Positions 32,001 to 42,057 are shown, counted from the stretch's first letter. The stretch: 64,000 bases of DNA from Anadara kagoshimensis (GCA_021292105.1 CM037861.1:61781566-61845565); one strand, 5' to 3'. A program made the numbers and translations. The notes: generated by a model from the sequence alone, not told the origin.

Positions 32001-33190
32001 ATACATATAGAAGAATGGAGTAGAGGTGATGGTGTTTTATGGCCCAGTAAAGTTTTCTCATATTGAGACGGTCAGTTCAAGGTCGTTGGTATAATACTTA
32101 ATATTTCCTAAATTAAATATTTATGTCACCGAAGAGTCCCACAGGTTAAACGGGTCATTCTCCCTCAAGTTGTCCAATTACCAGTAAACAACATCAAAAT
32201 TTCAAAATGTTGCATCACCGATTCTATGGTGCATTTTAAACATGTAGATGGTTTCCAAATCATAAAACAACGCTGGTTTAGTAATATTTTTACTAGTGTG
32301 CATAAAGGCTATTTTGAACATGCATATATTGCGATTAAATTTTTATTTATATCTTTTTATTAACATTTTAATTATATTTCAACAAAGAAAAGAGAGACCT
32401 AAGTGGAAAAAAATATGTTTTCTTTTAAATCAGTCTATGTGAGTGTGTGCATACCATAAATTTTGCCACGTTTTTGTAGTGTAATCTAATGAAACAGACT
32501 ATAGTTTTATGTCATGATGACGTATGCTTTTACGTCATATATTGTAACATGTGCGGAAGCCATCTTTAATAAAACGCTCATCATGTCAAAGATGTCTTAT
32601 CGTCTGTTTTGAATAGAAGATATAAAACCCGCCCTGGCCACACAACAGTTTTCAATAAAATCAAAATGGTTAAGTATAAATACTCCTATTAGGTACCTCA
32701 TTGGTTATATGGATAGCTGGAATACATATTTTCTGTCACAAATGTGATTTTTTTCTATATACAGACGTAAACCAAAACATGCAGCATTGACAAAAGTATA
32801 ATTTTTAGTTAGGTCTCTGAATAGTAAATAAATATGCACTGTTAATTTGTCCAAGCCATTCTTTATTAAAATGTAATTTACAATATTCCATGTTCAAAAT
32901 AGCCTTTATGCACAGTAGTAAAGTCGATAACTGCGAGTATATTACTATGGTATTTTAACTGGAAACTCTACACTAAAGTGTGACCTTATAAGACGCAAAA
33001 TTAAACAAAACATTTAGAATAAAGTTACCATCGGTGCTTTCTTTCCCTTTGGACTCACAAAGGTAACGTTCCATCCAGCTGCTTTGAATACTGTGTATGG
33101 ATGCGCAACTTCCGGAAGATACCAACCAGTCTTGTTTCCGGTTTCTCCCAACTTTTCATGATTTGTCAAAACAATGATGACGTTTACCAT
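25926..33190 (-). CDS. DJ-1/PfpI superfamily (Hsp31-like) protein, five exons, possible frameshift
   Basis: Five coding exons are recognised: 33029-33190, 30908-31029, 28330-28466, 27083-27265 and 25926-26012. The product is about 200 residues, typical for single-domain Hsp31/PfpI-like proteins. These are glyoxalase- or chaperone-type hydrolases acting through a Glu-Cys-His set. Visible are the N-terminal VNVIIVLTNHEKLGETGNK block, the family glutamate in LPEVAHPY (Glu27), the FVSPKGKKAPMDPGS turn, the AGGHGPMWDL loop (about 103-112), the nucleophile elbow GAVCHG (Cys136-His137), SFTNSEEAAVGL, GPDWQPNV and the final TGQNPAS block. Exons 1, 2 and 5 join with GT-AG sites in phase. The consensus exon 3 donor (G|GTAGGA) leaves exon 4 out of phase. 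A weak donor four bases earlier (ACC|GTCGGT) would keep frame at the cost of three residues. The gene may thus be functional with an odd splice, or a young pseudogene. Intron 2 carries the junction-derived minisatellite. Confidence 0.85.
26450..26590 (-). repeat. Retroelement 3'-end repeat, family A (degraded)
   Basis: CAATAAAAAGCTTGAAGACT, GGAAGGGTAAACACCTCCTG and AGCCACC mark the family. It is followed on the minus strand's upstream side by coding relics of the same retroelement. Confidence 0.65.
26595..26930 (-). pseudogene. Retroelement reverse-transcriptase C-terminal relic
   Basis: The minus strand shows FLCSNIPVSFSYDTFVPQII, which resembles the FLCSNIPASPAYGVYISQLI motif of the same protein family as 5421-5789 (recall from family knowledge). 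It is then frameshifted and peppered with stops. Its position directly upstream of a family A copy repeats the arrangement at 5250-5789. Confidence 0.55.
27083..27265 (-). CDS. DJ-1/PfpI gene, exon 4
   Basis: The exon is 183 bases long between CTTCTAG|GATTGG and GTACAG|GTATAA. In phase 0 it reads GERIVKGKKVTSFTNSEEAA, VGLTKVMPFLL and GGPDWQPNVQ, all family-typical. Its first few codons match the family (GLVNV-like) only in the next frame, which points to a two-base loss within the TGTGT run at about 27249-27256. Confidence 0.82.
27305..27430 (-). repeat. Retroelement 3'-end repeat, family A (partial)
   Basis: CCGGTTCATGTTCAAATCAC, AGGCTAAACTTTGAAACTGG and GGAACTTCCACCAGGGAAGT are shared with the other copies. 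A further sense fragment (GTGATTGTGATTTGAAATG, then GGTATGTTTGTTTTTG) lies at 27490-27545, so this is an inverted pair. Confidence 0.65.
27820..27970 (-). repeat. tRNA-derived SINE (SINE-4) fragment
   Basis: On the minus strand GGTAGCTTAGTGGTCTTAAG (A-box-like) is followed by GATTGAACCCTACTCGGGAC (B-box-like) and a short body. A second, more decayed copy is at 28125-28270. Confidence 0.6.
28125..28270 (-). repeat. SINE-4 fragment, decayed
   Basis: It shares AACTTCGGCGACAAACGAAC, GATCTGTCC and GAGGCTTTGATT..TTAAG with 27820-27970, in the same orientation. Confidence 0.55.
28330..28466 (-). CDS. DJ-1/PfpI gene, exon 3 (nucleophile elbow)
   Basis: It starts at ATTTTTACAG|A and is in phase with exon 2. 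It encodes DYGVLFYAGGHGPMWDL, a helix with ENKEVAELA, and GAVCHGTV with the catalytic Cys-His pair. The best donor is GTCG|GTAGGA at 28328-28329; the alternative ACC|GTCGGT would end the exon at 28334. Confidence 0.82.
28693..29022 (-). repeat. tRNA-derived SINE (SINE-1), inverted
   Basis: On the minus strand it begins AACCACTGCGGTAGCGCAGT, has a B-box-like GGGTTCGAACCGCG, the AGTGACTGTTCTTTGCCAAG body and the GACGTCTCGATATAAGTGAA end. Confidence 0.85.
29475..30950 (-). repeat. 46-bp minisatellite copied from an exon-intron junction
   Basis: About 25 units in direct tandem, interrupted by the kinase fragment. On the minus strand each unit reads CCAAGTGACGTAAAAGACAA, then CATTAAGTAAGTGTAATGGG and GTAGAC. 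This is the last 26 bases of exon 2, the splice donor GTAAGTG and the next intron bases. The two units nearest the exon (30840-30907) keep the exon spelling (GATGTAAAAGGC), while distal units carry GACGTAAAAGAC, so the array grew outward from the gene. Some units have 1- to 4-base losses. Confidence 0.9.
30521..30836 (+). pseudogene. Protein-kinase catalytic fragment (CAMK/TSSK-like) inside the minisatellite
   Basis: About 105 codons of a Ser/Thr kinase domain read in the plus direction. It starts YLEKVMKNTLPMEETKRIFR, followed by AHCHSQNIV, the catalytic loop D-R-D-L-K-L-E-N, the magnesium loop DFGFARK, the activation segment LSNTFCGSASYCPPEVLQGK and the F-helix start with SLGVILYA. The GSASY..PEVLQG and DFGFAR features resemble testis-specific and AMPK-related kinases. 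The HRD histidine is replaced by aspartate, and the conserved tryptophan of DVWSLG is a TGA stop, so it is dead as read. It lacks the N-lobe and the C-terminal third. Its C-ended codon use differs from the neighbouring exons. Both edges abut minisatellite units (CCCCATTAC and CACTTG). Confidence 0.85.
30908..31029 (-). CDS. DJ-1/PfpI gene, exon 2
   Basis: It runs from TTTTAAG|GACCCTGGAAGT to ATTAA|GTAAGTG, 122 bases (40 codons plus two). The frame reads DPGSGDAFKEDKDCQKFLSN and ends KPSDVKGNIK, the last lysine being completed by exon 3. The final 26 exon bases and the donor are the seed of the 46-bp minisatellite lying immediately downstream in intron 2. Confidence 0.82.
31170..31300 (+). repeat. 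Retroelement 3'-end repeat, family A (sense, partial)
   Basis: TCTGGAGCACTTGGCCTCAC, TTCCCTGTTTAAC and GGTATGTTGTG follow family order. Confidence 0.65.
31335..31475 (-). repeat. Retroelement 3'-end repeat, family A
   Basis: CCAGTCCATGTTCAAAA, GTGAGGCAGGATGCTCCGG and AAGGGTAAGCAGATTCTGC. It forms an inverted pair with 31170-31300. Confidence 0.65.
31565..31948 (-). repeat. tRNA-derived SINE (SINE-2), inverted
   Basis: The minus-strand head is GACCGCGGTGGCCTAACGGA. The body has GTTCACCTGGCGTCAG, GAGCTAGCACCTTAAAGTCG and AAAAATTGCTGATGCGACGT, matching 54973-55380. Confidence 0.75.
31955..33020. other. No gene seen (within intron 1)
   Basis: AT-rich. A TTTTGAACATG..TATA/CATAAAGGC block at 32310 recurs in reverse near 32895 (CAAAATAGCCTTTATGCAC), so 32290-32920 may be an old foldback element. 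No coding signal. Confidence 0.4.
33029..33190 (-). CDS. DJ-1/PfpI gene, exon 1
   Basis: Fifty-four codons from ATG (33188-33190) to CCGATG|GTAACT. It carries the first beta strand (VIIVLTN) and the catalytic-site glutamate of the EVAHPY motif. The start is chosen because the protein family begins a few residues before this strand. Phase 0 at the end. Confidence 0.85.
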
Positions 33191-33199
33191 GGCTCAGGC

Positions 33200-33740
33200 T
33201 ATTCTTATTGTCTTAAGAATCAATAAAATGTTGTACAAATCTTAAAAAAATAAAATAAAATAGAATTTTAAACTGTGAAACAATATGCACAAGAGCGGGT
33301 AAAACGTCGAATTTTCCTGATAACTCTTGTCTCTTTTTACTTAAATTTTGGAAAATAATTTAAGTTAACCAAAGAGTTGTTGTTTTTTCAAGATGGAAAC
33401 TGCACCCTCATACATTGTATTTTTAAGTTGTAAACCATTGTTTACATTTGCACTACCCGCTATGTTGGGCATTTGACTTTTGTTTGACTATCCAGCATAT
33501 TTTTTCTTTTGTTTCTTTTTCGGTTGTTTATTACTAATTTCTAAGTCATGCTGCTGACAGTGGACCTTAAGTGCCACAAGTGTACATATATTTGGACTAT
33601 AGAAAATGAATTATACTTCTACTTCTTTACACTCCCGACAACAACTGCACACTGAACATCATTCATAACTTCATCGACACGTCAATTCAAAACTAAACCA
33701 TCCCACCCTAATCTGAAATATGATCTTGGTATTATTTGAA
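33200..33740. other. 5' flank of the DJ-1/PfpI gene
   Basis: The presumed promoter region of the minus-strand gene. No TATA box or other motif can be defended. Confidence 0.35.
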
Positions 33741-33744
33741 ATTG

Positions 33745-33835
33745 GTTTCACAATTATGGCCAAAGCACTACTGATGAGGAATTGTATTCCGAAACGACCG
33801 TCTAGCGCTGTAAAATTAACACTGGTATAACATTA
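33745..33835 (+). repeat. Short interspersed repeat, family B (best copy)
   Basis: TTGGTTTCACAATTATGG, CACTACTGATGAGGAATTGT, ATTCCGAAACGACCGTC and AAAATTAACACTGGTATAAC. Confidence 0.8.
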
Positions 33836-33844
33836 ATCGAAGAG

Positions 33845-34370
33845 TTTCTATCAAATGGTTTCATCCCGTCATTTTTTAACTTTTATCAGTAAAAAATGAG
33901 TCGTTTTTTGCGCCAATTTCATATTTTAGTGATACCATTTCCGCCACTAATTTAAATTTCTTGTGATTTAATTCCGCTAAAAAGTTAAGTGGAGGGGGGC
34001 GCAAATAGAAGTCCTTCCGAGTTTTTATATTTGAAAATTTTCCCAAATTATTATCAGTGTATTAGCTTAATCAGTCATTTCCGTAAACTATTTACTAGAA
34101 TACTTACCAAACGTCTGGTAACATGGACAGATACTAGTAGTTATGATATATTGACGTGTACATATATTGACGGGATGTTTGTCAAATTCCTTACTCAGTC
34201 AATGGTACTTTAGTATTTATATTATAAACTGAACTTTGTACCAAAGGTAAATTTTTATCTCTCATAAAATTCATATAAGACGGTTAATATTCAGAACATT
34301 TTAGAGTTGATATTTAGAACATTTCATCACTTTTTTTTTTGATAAGTATGATGTCGGTGTCCAGGATGTT
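33845..34370. other. No gene seen
   Basis: A 74-codon frame at 33989-34213 has no recognisable motif. Confidence 0.35.
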
Positions 34371-34375
34371 TGACG

Positions 34376-34630
34376 TCCCATAGCTCAGAATCTTCCATTC
34401 TAAATTATGACCTAGATTAACCAGATCAATTATATATATTGTTGTGCATGGGTGCATTTCCAACTTGAAAGATCCCGATTACGGAAGAAAGGTCCAATGG
34501 TTTTGAAGTATAGACATGCATATGTTTACCAATGTCAATGACTGAAGTGTTTGACCGCGTGTCATGCATTAACATCTATGATTGCAAAAATATAATGGTA
34601 TGTTTCCTTTATAGGACAAAAATGTGACAA
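34376..34630 (+). repeat. Diverged direct repeat, left copy
   Basis: It shares with 36125-36385 the ordered blocks GACCTAGATT, GGGTGCATTTCCAACTTGAA, AGATCCCGATTA, GTTTGACCGCGTGTCATG-like text and ATGTT.CCTTTAT..GA. Confidence 0.7.
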
Positions 34631-34747
34631 AATATTGGATAAATTAAGATCATCAAATACATATGTACCGACGTTATGGTGTTGATTGGTAAACACCATA
34701 TATCACAAACAACAGCAATTTAAATCTCAAGGTAGGAAAAGCAATTA

Positions 34748-34952
34748 ACAGTCCAACCTGCCTTAAAGGCCACCTCTATATAAAGGCCTCCTGTTTATAT
34801 ATATATATATATATAAAGGCCAGTAGAATTGTATTCCAATTGTTCTTTATTCATATTATTTGAACCTGTTTGTAAAGACCAGCTGCCCATAAAGACCACT
34901 TTTACTGGTTCCCTTGGGTGGCCTTTATACACAGGTTTGACTGTAATCACTA
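34748..34952. mobile_element. Small DNA element with inverted ends
   Basis: ACAGTCCAACCTGCCTTAAA at the left and TTTATACACAGGTTTGACTG at the right are imperfect inverted repeats. The interior repeats AAAGGCC/AAAGACCAC motifs and a (TA)n run (34796-34815). Non-coding. A relative lies at 13754-13890. Confidence 0.65.
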
Positions 34953-34959
34953 AAAAGAA

Positions 34960-36120
34960 AAATTAAAAGGTTGACATGTATTTTAAATGAAGCCACTACA
35001 TGTGTGTTTTCCCTATTAATTTGACAAGATATTGCTGTGAAACGAATAAAGTACACGCTCATCTTGATTTTTTTGCAGTGAAGTATCAGGTGTCTTTACA
35101 AAATTCAGTTGCCATCCACCATGAATAGATCAAGGTGATTTTTGACCAAATTCAGAAATTTGTTGTGATGTATGACAGATCAACTATTTATGTAAACGAG
35201 GCAAAATTTGAACTTTTTGCCAGAAAACATTGACCGAATTATGTTTTAACTCCAACCCAGGACGCACTATTGCAACATTGATAACACAGGGTGTATTTTG
35301 GCAGTCGATTGTGCGCTGTCCTTAGCAAGATAATCCAGCTGATTGGGGATGGACTTAGACGGACAAATGGCAAATATGCTGGGCAACTTTATCACCAAGC
35401 ACTGCGTCGTGCCAGGAATTGACTAAATGTGAAAGCGAGTGTAGTGGGAGATGCAAATGCTACCGCTTTAGTCTTCCACACACTATATTATGTAGTTGTT
35501 CATGTCTTGATTAATTATTTTGGTCTCCTTATAATTTGTATAATTCCATAATATTACAGACGCGTATCTTATATGTTAAAGCTGGAAACTTTTATTTTTT
35601 AAAATAAACTGACAGTTTATGAAATTGACATTGTTTTAACCTCAAAAACAAGATTTTAGTGTATGTTTTGGTAATTAAGATAACAAATACCCCAATACAC
35701 TTTGCTTTCTTTGAATAATACGCTGTGTTGCATGTTCAGTGCCATTATTGACCCTATTGACGAAAGCTTTTATGTCTGCATTTCATTTTATTTGAATTAT
35801 ATGGATTTTTCTAGGTTTTTCAGCCGCCATCTTGAAAAATGGCGGCCATTTTAGAATTTGCAATGGCCATCGTAATTTTTCTAAACTACATCATATTTGC
35901 ATCATTTATACAAAGTTTCATGCTTGTATCCGAATTTGAAAGATTTTTCTGCTTAACTGCTCCACTGTTATTTATATGTCAACTACAGCTGTAATCTATC
36001 GCTCAGCAGATTTTCGGTCTTAAACTATCCACATGTCAGCCATTCGGCAGCCCAGGCTTCGACCTCTTTTCGTCACCTCATTATTAAACTTTCGACAGAT
36101 CTGTACTGTATAACATTAGC
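34960..36120. other. No gene seen
   Basis: AT-rich filler between the two diverged direct repeats. A GCCGCCATCTTG..AAAATGGCGGC inverted motif lies at 35823-35847. Confidence 0.4.
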
Positions 36121-36124
36121 GGGA

Positions 36125-36385
36125 CATCCCGATATCATGACAAAAATTTTGGAATATTAGAATCTTCCCTTCTAATTTTTGACCTAGATTTCCCATACAA
36201 ATTATTGATGTGCACGGGTGCATTTCCAACTTGAAAGATCCCGATTATGGTAAACGCCCAAATCCTTGTGAAGTTTAGACATATACTTATTAAAGCTATA
36301 ATATTAACTGTTTAAACACGTGACATGGATTTATATCTATCACTTTACAATTATAGTGGCATGTTCCCTTTATGGGATAAAAAAT
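36125..36385 (+). repeat. Diverged direct repeat, right copy
   Basis: Partner of 34376-34630. The best-kept block is GTGCATTTCCAACTTGAAAG. Confidence 0.7.
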
Positions 36386-36389
36386 CAAT

Positions 36390-37182
36390 ATTAAGTACAT
36401 AAAGTACATATGCACCGAGTTGAAATCAATTTAAATGTTTTAGTTAAAATTTTGAGATTATATTTTGAAGATAAATAATTTGTATAAAACCAGTGATTCC
36501 TAATGATTTTAATCCTGTATTTATGCACCAACAATGTTATTTAACCATAATAACCGTTCGACCCCACTTTATCATACACTATATACAGTAATATATTGCA
36601 CAGTGCCAGCAAGCAGGTGAACAAACCATTAATGTTGCAAAGACATCGATATTTGAAGAAAGGTTTAACATGGTAATATATTTCAGTTTCTATCCCGAGT
36701 GTAAAAGAGTTTAAGAGTTTAAATAAGTGCTAATAAAAGAAAACAGTCTTACCTTGCCTTAGATCCGCCTGTCCCAATCTAGATGACAATCCGACCAGAA
36801 AGTTTTGTTCGAGTTATCTTTCCTTCACCCACCCCAACAACGCGGGAATGTAAATCATAGTGAAACATCAACTTCAATTTTTATTTTTTCCCAGCCACTA
36901 ATATTTAATTTTCGATGAACGCCTAAAAATTTTTTTAATCCGTTGTGAACATTTTTGTAAGATTTTTCGATTTTTTTTTTTTTTTTAGATTTTATGTTCA
37001 ACGCATGTGTTTGGTAACTTGAAATACATAGTTGATTCCTGTGCATAATAATAATACTTGTAATAGCGTGGTTGTAACATGACTAATACTAATAAACTAA
37101 ATTGAATTGTAAACATCGATTAATCATATATTTATTTCCTCTATATTAGAGATACAATATATGAAAAACACATAATTATTGA

Positions 37183-37216
<34 letters not shown>

Positions 37217-37780
37217 CACATGTACACTGTATATTTCACATAATAGCATAAAAACATATAGGCCTATAGAAGTCCAGTAATAACGGACTTTTGCTATAAA
37301 CGTGACTGACATACTGAAGTCTGCAGTCTATGCTTGGTCTCTGACACCACACGTCGTAATGCAACGTCTTATAAATCTAAACGCCGATAAAGTCTAAATT
37401 CTGTAATTTTTTTAATTCAAATGTTTGTATTTTCCTGATAAGAGGAAGCTGACAAGATGTTCATCACTGCTGTTAGTAAATTAACGATGTATCCATGCAA
37501 GTCTCTGCCAAACATGTACACGGAATTAAGAAATGTGGTTCTGGGTCGGCCCGTTGCAGGGCATGTGCACACCGCATGCTGGATGGATTCTTTAGTGATG
37601 CCAGAAAAATATGCGTTGCAGTATATAGTGTTGTGTTGGTTTGAACCGGATTTGTCCATAATTGTACAATAAAATAACAAAGTTATAGTTCACCTAGTTC
37701 ACATGGCGTTATGTATATAATGTAAATAAATCTGAAATTTAATTTATGCTTTTAACCCGAGGTCGTTCAGCGGTCTAAAT
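36390..37780. other. No recognised gene
   Basis: It contains a poly(A) run (37184-37214) and a region (37417-37680) that is open on both strands but shows no motif I recognise. Confidence 0.35.
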
Positions 37781-37799
37781 TTCAACTGGTATTTGGGCA

Positions 37800-39003
37800 A
37801 AAATAAAGGACCTGTTGTCACAAACCACACTCATCTGAGTATTCAGCAAAACATGTACAACTGTTACAATGAAAGACCCCGAAAATGCTATGATAAGGGC
37901 AGGAAAGACTACTTTGCTTTTGCTAACATTGGTGCCAACAGTGTTAACCCTCTAACACTTACTAAGTTATACAAATCAGTTGTATTGCCATTAGTGCAGT
38001 ATGGTTGTGAATTGTGGAACAGTTTAAATCAAACTGACTTCAGAATTTTACAATCATTTCAGCACTGCACTGCATAGTGGTTTCAGATACCTTACACGCT
38101 CTGACATGTCTAAATGCATGCTAGGTGTTTATAAAATAGAAGCAGAAATTAATCGTAGGAAACTGTTAGGATTCCAGTCATTGACTAGGCATATCTGCTC
38201 CGACTGTATACCTACTTTGCTGATCCTTTCAGCAACCAGAAAGGTTTTATACCGGATATTGTATATATTCTTCGGAATTACGGATTACTACCTTATTTAG
38301 TAGATTTTACAGTGGACTTTACATTTCCAGATAAACTGTCATGGGAGCGCATTGTCAACAGTGCTATTGAATCAAAAGAGAGTCAGCTTTGGCAATTAAG
38401 AGTTTCAGCTAGCAATGATTTCAAAAGATCCTCTGCTCTTCATGACAGCATTACAGCAGCAACAGTTTGACGTTATCGTACCAGTAACTGAGTTGAAACG
38501 TGCGCGATTCATTGCAAAATTATGGACTACTACTCCGAACAGCCTATCTAAAACGTGTGACTTATGTAACATCTTTATAACTGACATTTATGTGCATATC
38601 TGCTGTGTTTGTCCTGCTCTATCAGCCATCAGGGATCATTTCTAGGACTTTCTTACAAATAATTTTGGAGTTATCGTCAACGCACAATTAACAAGACTTA
38701 ATGACGACGAACTTTTTGAAGTACTCCTTGGTCGACCAGCTCAACTAGCCCTACAGGAAGAAGAAAGCTCTAGCTTTACAGATACGTGTTATCGGTTTGT
38801 ACAGGGTATATGTGCTGGGTATTATAGTCTGTTGAATCGGTCAGCAAATTAGGTATACAGTTACTTACTCTACAATTCCCATGTACAGTGTTGTTTTGGA
38901 TTGTGTAGAATGGACTTATTATGTGTGTATATACGTTTAATTGTCCCATTTGATGTAACTACATGTTCATTAATCTCTTTTTAAGAGGAAATAAAGAATG
39001 AAC
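37800..39003 (+). mobile_element. 5'-truncated, decayed LINE 3' end
   Basis: Frames in three registers rebuild the end of a LINE protein. LYKSVVLPLVQYGCELWN is the post-polymerase block found in many Jockey/CR1-like LINEs. GVYKIEAEINRRKLLGFQSL, CDLC..H..CVCPALSAIRDHF (a C-terminal Cys-His block) and a tail ending TAG at 38850-38852 follow. AATAAA is at 38990 and the element seems to end at about 39003. Several stops and shifts make it inactive. It differs clearly from the LINE at 16.3-17.9 kb. Confidence 0.75.
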
Positions 39004-39084
39004 GTAAGATACGCTATATACTGACCTTTGTCTCTAACAGCCTTGTCTTTGAATCCCCATATTGACAAATCCTGGTGTGAAAAT

Positions 39085-39170
39085 GGTTTTCAGATTGTTT
39101 GCTGCAGACGCATGGTTTTCTCCAGGTACTCCGCTTTCCTCCTCTATCACAGAACTGACCGCCGAGTGAA
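39085..39170 (-). repeat. Possible fragment of a dispersed repeat
   Basis: Read on minus, GGAGGAAAGCGGAGTACCTG, then GAGAAAACC resembles a motif common in animal dispersed repeats. Only a short piece is present. Confidence 0.3.
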
Positions 39171-39321
39171 TGAAAGAAAGTCTAAGGCGTTAGACACACA
39201 TCCACTCTACTCGGCAATACGAAAATGGTTTACGTACACGTATGTCTTGGTAAAAATTGACAAACATCTATTGACAGAATTTTGCAACTGTGTTAAGGGT
39301 CATTTATTTATTTATTTATTT

Positions 39322-39421
39322 GTCATATACCATTTTTTTAAATTTAATCATAAATACATTCAAAAAATGGTACCATTTTTTTGAATGTATTTTATGATTA
39401 AATTCAAAATGGTATATGGCA
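39322..39421. repeat. Near-perfect palindrome, about 50-bp arms, no spacer
   Basis: Arms meet at GGTACC (39369-39374). The left arm holds CATATACCATTTTTTTAAAT and the right arm ATTCAAAATGGTATATGGCA, with few mismatches. It is flanked on both sides by (ATTT)n tracts. Confidence 0.85.
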
Positions 39422-39424
39422 TAT

Positions 39425-40750
39425 TTATCTATCTACTTATTTATTTATTATTTATTTATTTTATTTATTTTATTTATTTATTTATTAGCTTCTGAAGTTT
39501 AACTGAGACATGGCAAAGAAAATAGCATAACGGCTCCATTGTTCTTCAACCAAAGCAGTCGGTGGCGTTGAATTTTTCAAAATCATATCAATCACATTAT
39601 CACAAATCTTATATACTTATTTTTATTTTGTTATTTTAAGTTTTTGGACTTGATTTTAATTCTGGCTTTCATCACACAAGCAAGGATATTTTTCTCTTTT
39701 TTTTAATCTACAATCGAAACAAATTTGAGGGAGAACATTGTTTTAAAAATTATCGATTAATTAATAAACATTAATTAACCACTAATTTGTGGTCTACAGG
39801 TCTATGTTATGTGTCATAAAATCACCCATAAACACACATTTTTATAGTTATGACAGGTTCAAAGCAATAAATTAGTTGGATTAATAACTATTAACTGCGT
39901 TTTAAGGCGTGATTTTACTATACAGGAAAAGAAGTGCGTGGAAAGAAAACAATTAACGACTGGTTATATATTTGTTATTTCTTATGAAAGAATATGATGG
40001 TTTTATTTCTGATGATTACATTATCAAATCTTATTTACGTTACGGAGGTGAAATGTCAGTTGTTTTGTTGATGTTTCCTCTATTGATTAGAATAATCAAT
40101 CTCCTGATTTACTTGATGTCGTTACAGATATCATGAATGCGTATTAAATACGGGCAATATAAGAAAGGTGAATACTCTAGAAAGTTTTTATTAATTCGTG
40201 CAATTAAAAATTTAAACATTGTATTTTGTTATACAATCTTTAAATCACATCTCCCATTTTTACGTTAGGAATGTATGCTTGAAATATTTTTGACCATTAT
40301 CTTTTTACAATGCAATCGATAAACGCATATTGTTTGTCTACAAGTTCTTTTCTTTTCTTCGTTTTGTTTGTATAGTTTATATTATGTTGTTTTTATGTTT
40401 AAATATTTAAAAACTTACCCTTAATTATAGTGACTTGGCGACAAGGTGTTTAACATCTAAGTGAAGTTTTTGTCAATTACATTGAGGCGACCAGTTCTGG
40501 AATGGTAGAGAAAATTGGAGTACACTTCTAAAGTGCGTGATTTATAAATTGATGAATTGAATAGTGTTTTACATCTAAGTCTAAAATATTGGACTGATAT
40601 TGGATCTTCGACACAGCGATAGGTGAAGTGACAGTTGTGGTTCTTCAAGGCAATGTTAAAGGAAGGTTTTCCATTTGCAGGCCCTTATACTTAATTGGAC
40701 CCACTTTAATTATGATATCCATTACCTGTTCGAAGTTGATAGTCTTACAA
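39425..40750. other. No gene seen
   Basis: (TTTA)n tract to 39487, then AT-rich DNA with no exon or shared repeat. Confidence 0.4.
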
Positions 40751-40756
40751 TTTATA

Positions 40757-42057
40757 CGAGGGAAGGTCAAAAAGTTAATAGAACAGGGTATATATTGCCG
40801 CAACAAACCATACATTTTATTATTATTATTCAATATAGTCCCCATTTACCCAAATGCACTTAGCTCACTTGTTCTTTCAGACTGTCTATACCTTTGGAAT
40901 AGAAGTCTTCGGTTTGGTCCTGAAACAATGCCTCTGTGGTAGACTTTAGTCCATCATCATCATCAGGAAATCTGATTCCTTGTAAATGGGATTTCAAATT
41001 TCTAAATAGGAAATAATCACTGGGTGCAAAATCTGGACTGTAGGGTGGGTGATTAAGTTGTTCGAGCTTGCATGTACGAATCGCTGCTCGTGCAATTCCT
41101 GACTTGCGCACAGGAGCATTGTCGTGAAGAAGCAATCCCCTCGGCTTATATTTCCCCTCCTTTTTAATTTAATAGCAGCTTTCAGCTGCTTCATTAGATC
41201 AGCATAGTAAGCCCCAGTGATAGAGATTCCAGCAGGTTTATAATTGATTAACAGAACACCCTTAGAATCCTGAAACACAGTGGCCATGACTTTGCCAGCT
41301 GATGGTTGGGTTTTGAATTTCTTTGGTGGGGGTGAGCCAGGGTGTTTCTATTGCATGGACTCTTTTTTGGTTTCTGGGTCCAAATGATCAATCCCTGTTT
41401 CATCACCAGTTACTAAACGTAAATTGAAGCTCTCCGGGTTATCATTAAAATGCCAAGAAGCTTCCGACTTAACTGGAGTCTTTGGGAGCGATCCTGCACA
41501 TTAAGGTTTCTGAGGACCCATCATCTTGCGGGTACTTTTGACATCCCAAGATGCTCGTGGATAACCGTGTATACACTTCCATGTGAAATGTCACACTCCC
41601 TAGCTATGTCATCAATCCTAATTCGACGATCATTCATGATGCGGGTCTCCACAGACGTGACAATTTCCTTTGTGATGGCATCAACTGGCCGACCTGACCG
41701 TGGGTCATCCTTCAGTGAGGTGCGCCCACGTTTAAATCCAGCTGACCATTTTGCCACTGTGGAATAGGCAGGGCCACTGTCACCGTACACCTCGGCCATT
41801 CGCCGGTGAATTTCTTTGGCATTTGATCCCTCTAGAGTGAGAAACTTTATTACTGCCCTAATCTCAACATTTTGATTTTCCATCATTGCTTGATGGTCAC
41901 CAACTTTGAATGCTTTTGAGAATTACAAAAATATGTTGTGACAAATAAACTTGATATGTTTAAAATGGCGGAATGTTGTGTTGTCTAAATAAGTAAAGAA
42001 AATGTGCGTTACGCTTGGCTGAATACGCGGTTCTATGAACTTTCTGACTTCCCCTCG
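40757..42057 (-). mobile_element. Complete mariner-type transposon, inactive
   Basis: The element is 1,301 bp and bounded by TA on both sides (40755-40756, 42058-42059). The ends are inverted: CGAGGGAAGGTCAAAAAGTT at the left, and on the other strand CGAGGGGAAGTCAGAAAGTT at the right, both continuing with ATAGAAC. The transposase gene inside, on the minus strand, is broken by several stops and shifts. A full-length element with both ends but a dead gene fits an old mariner copy that could still be mobilised only in trans. Confidence 0.9.
40827..41886 (-). pseudogene. Mariner transposase pseudogene
   Basis: The N-terminal DNA-binding part is open from ATG at 41884-41886 to a stop at 41521. 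It holds the first helix-turn-helix (AVIKFLTLEGSNAKEIHRRM), the linker with DDPRSGRP and the second helix-turn-helix (IDDIARECDISHGSVYTVI). The catalytic part follows in changing frames: a VTGDET-like first aspartate, ATVFQDSKGVLLINYKPAG, LLLHDNAPVRKSGIA with the second aspartate, and YSPDFAPSDYFLFRNLK, the YSPD.AP.DYF hallmark carrying the third catalytic aspartate (D,D34D type). Stops at about 41520 and 41348 and a frame change at about 41145 inactivate it. Confidence 0.88.

Larger units (their letters stand above)
31030..33028 (-). other. DJ-1/PfpI gene, intron 1
   Basis: GT-AG intron. It holds two inverted family A copies (31170-31300 and 31335-31475), a SINE-2 copy (31565-31948) and about 1 kb of AT-rich DNA without a recognised feature. 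Confidence 0.75.

Noticed and set aside
37417..37680. Overlapping frames on both strands with CTCPATGRPR
   Set aside because: I could not assign a family, and both strands are open by chance; no splice signals of quality.
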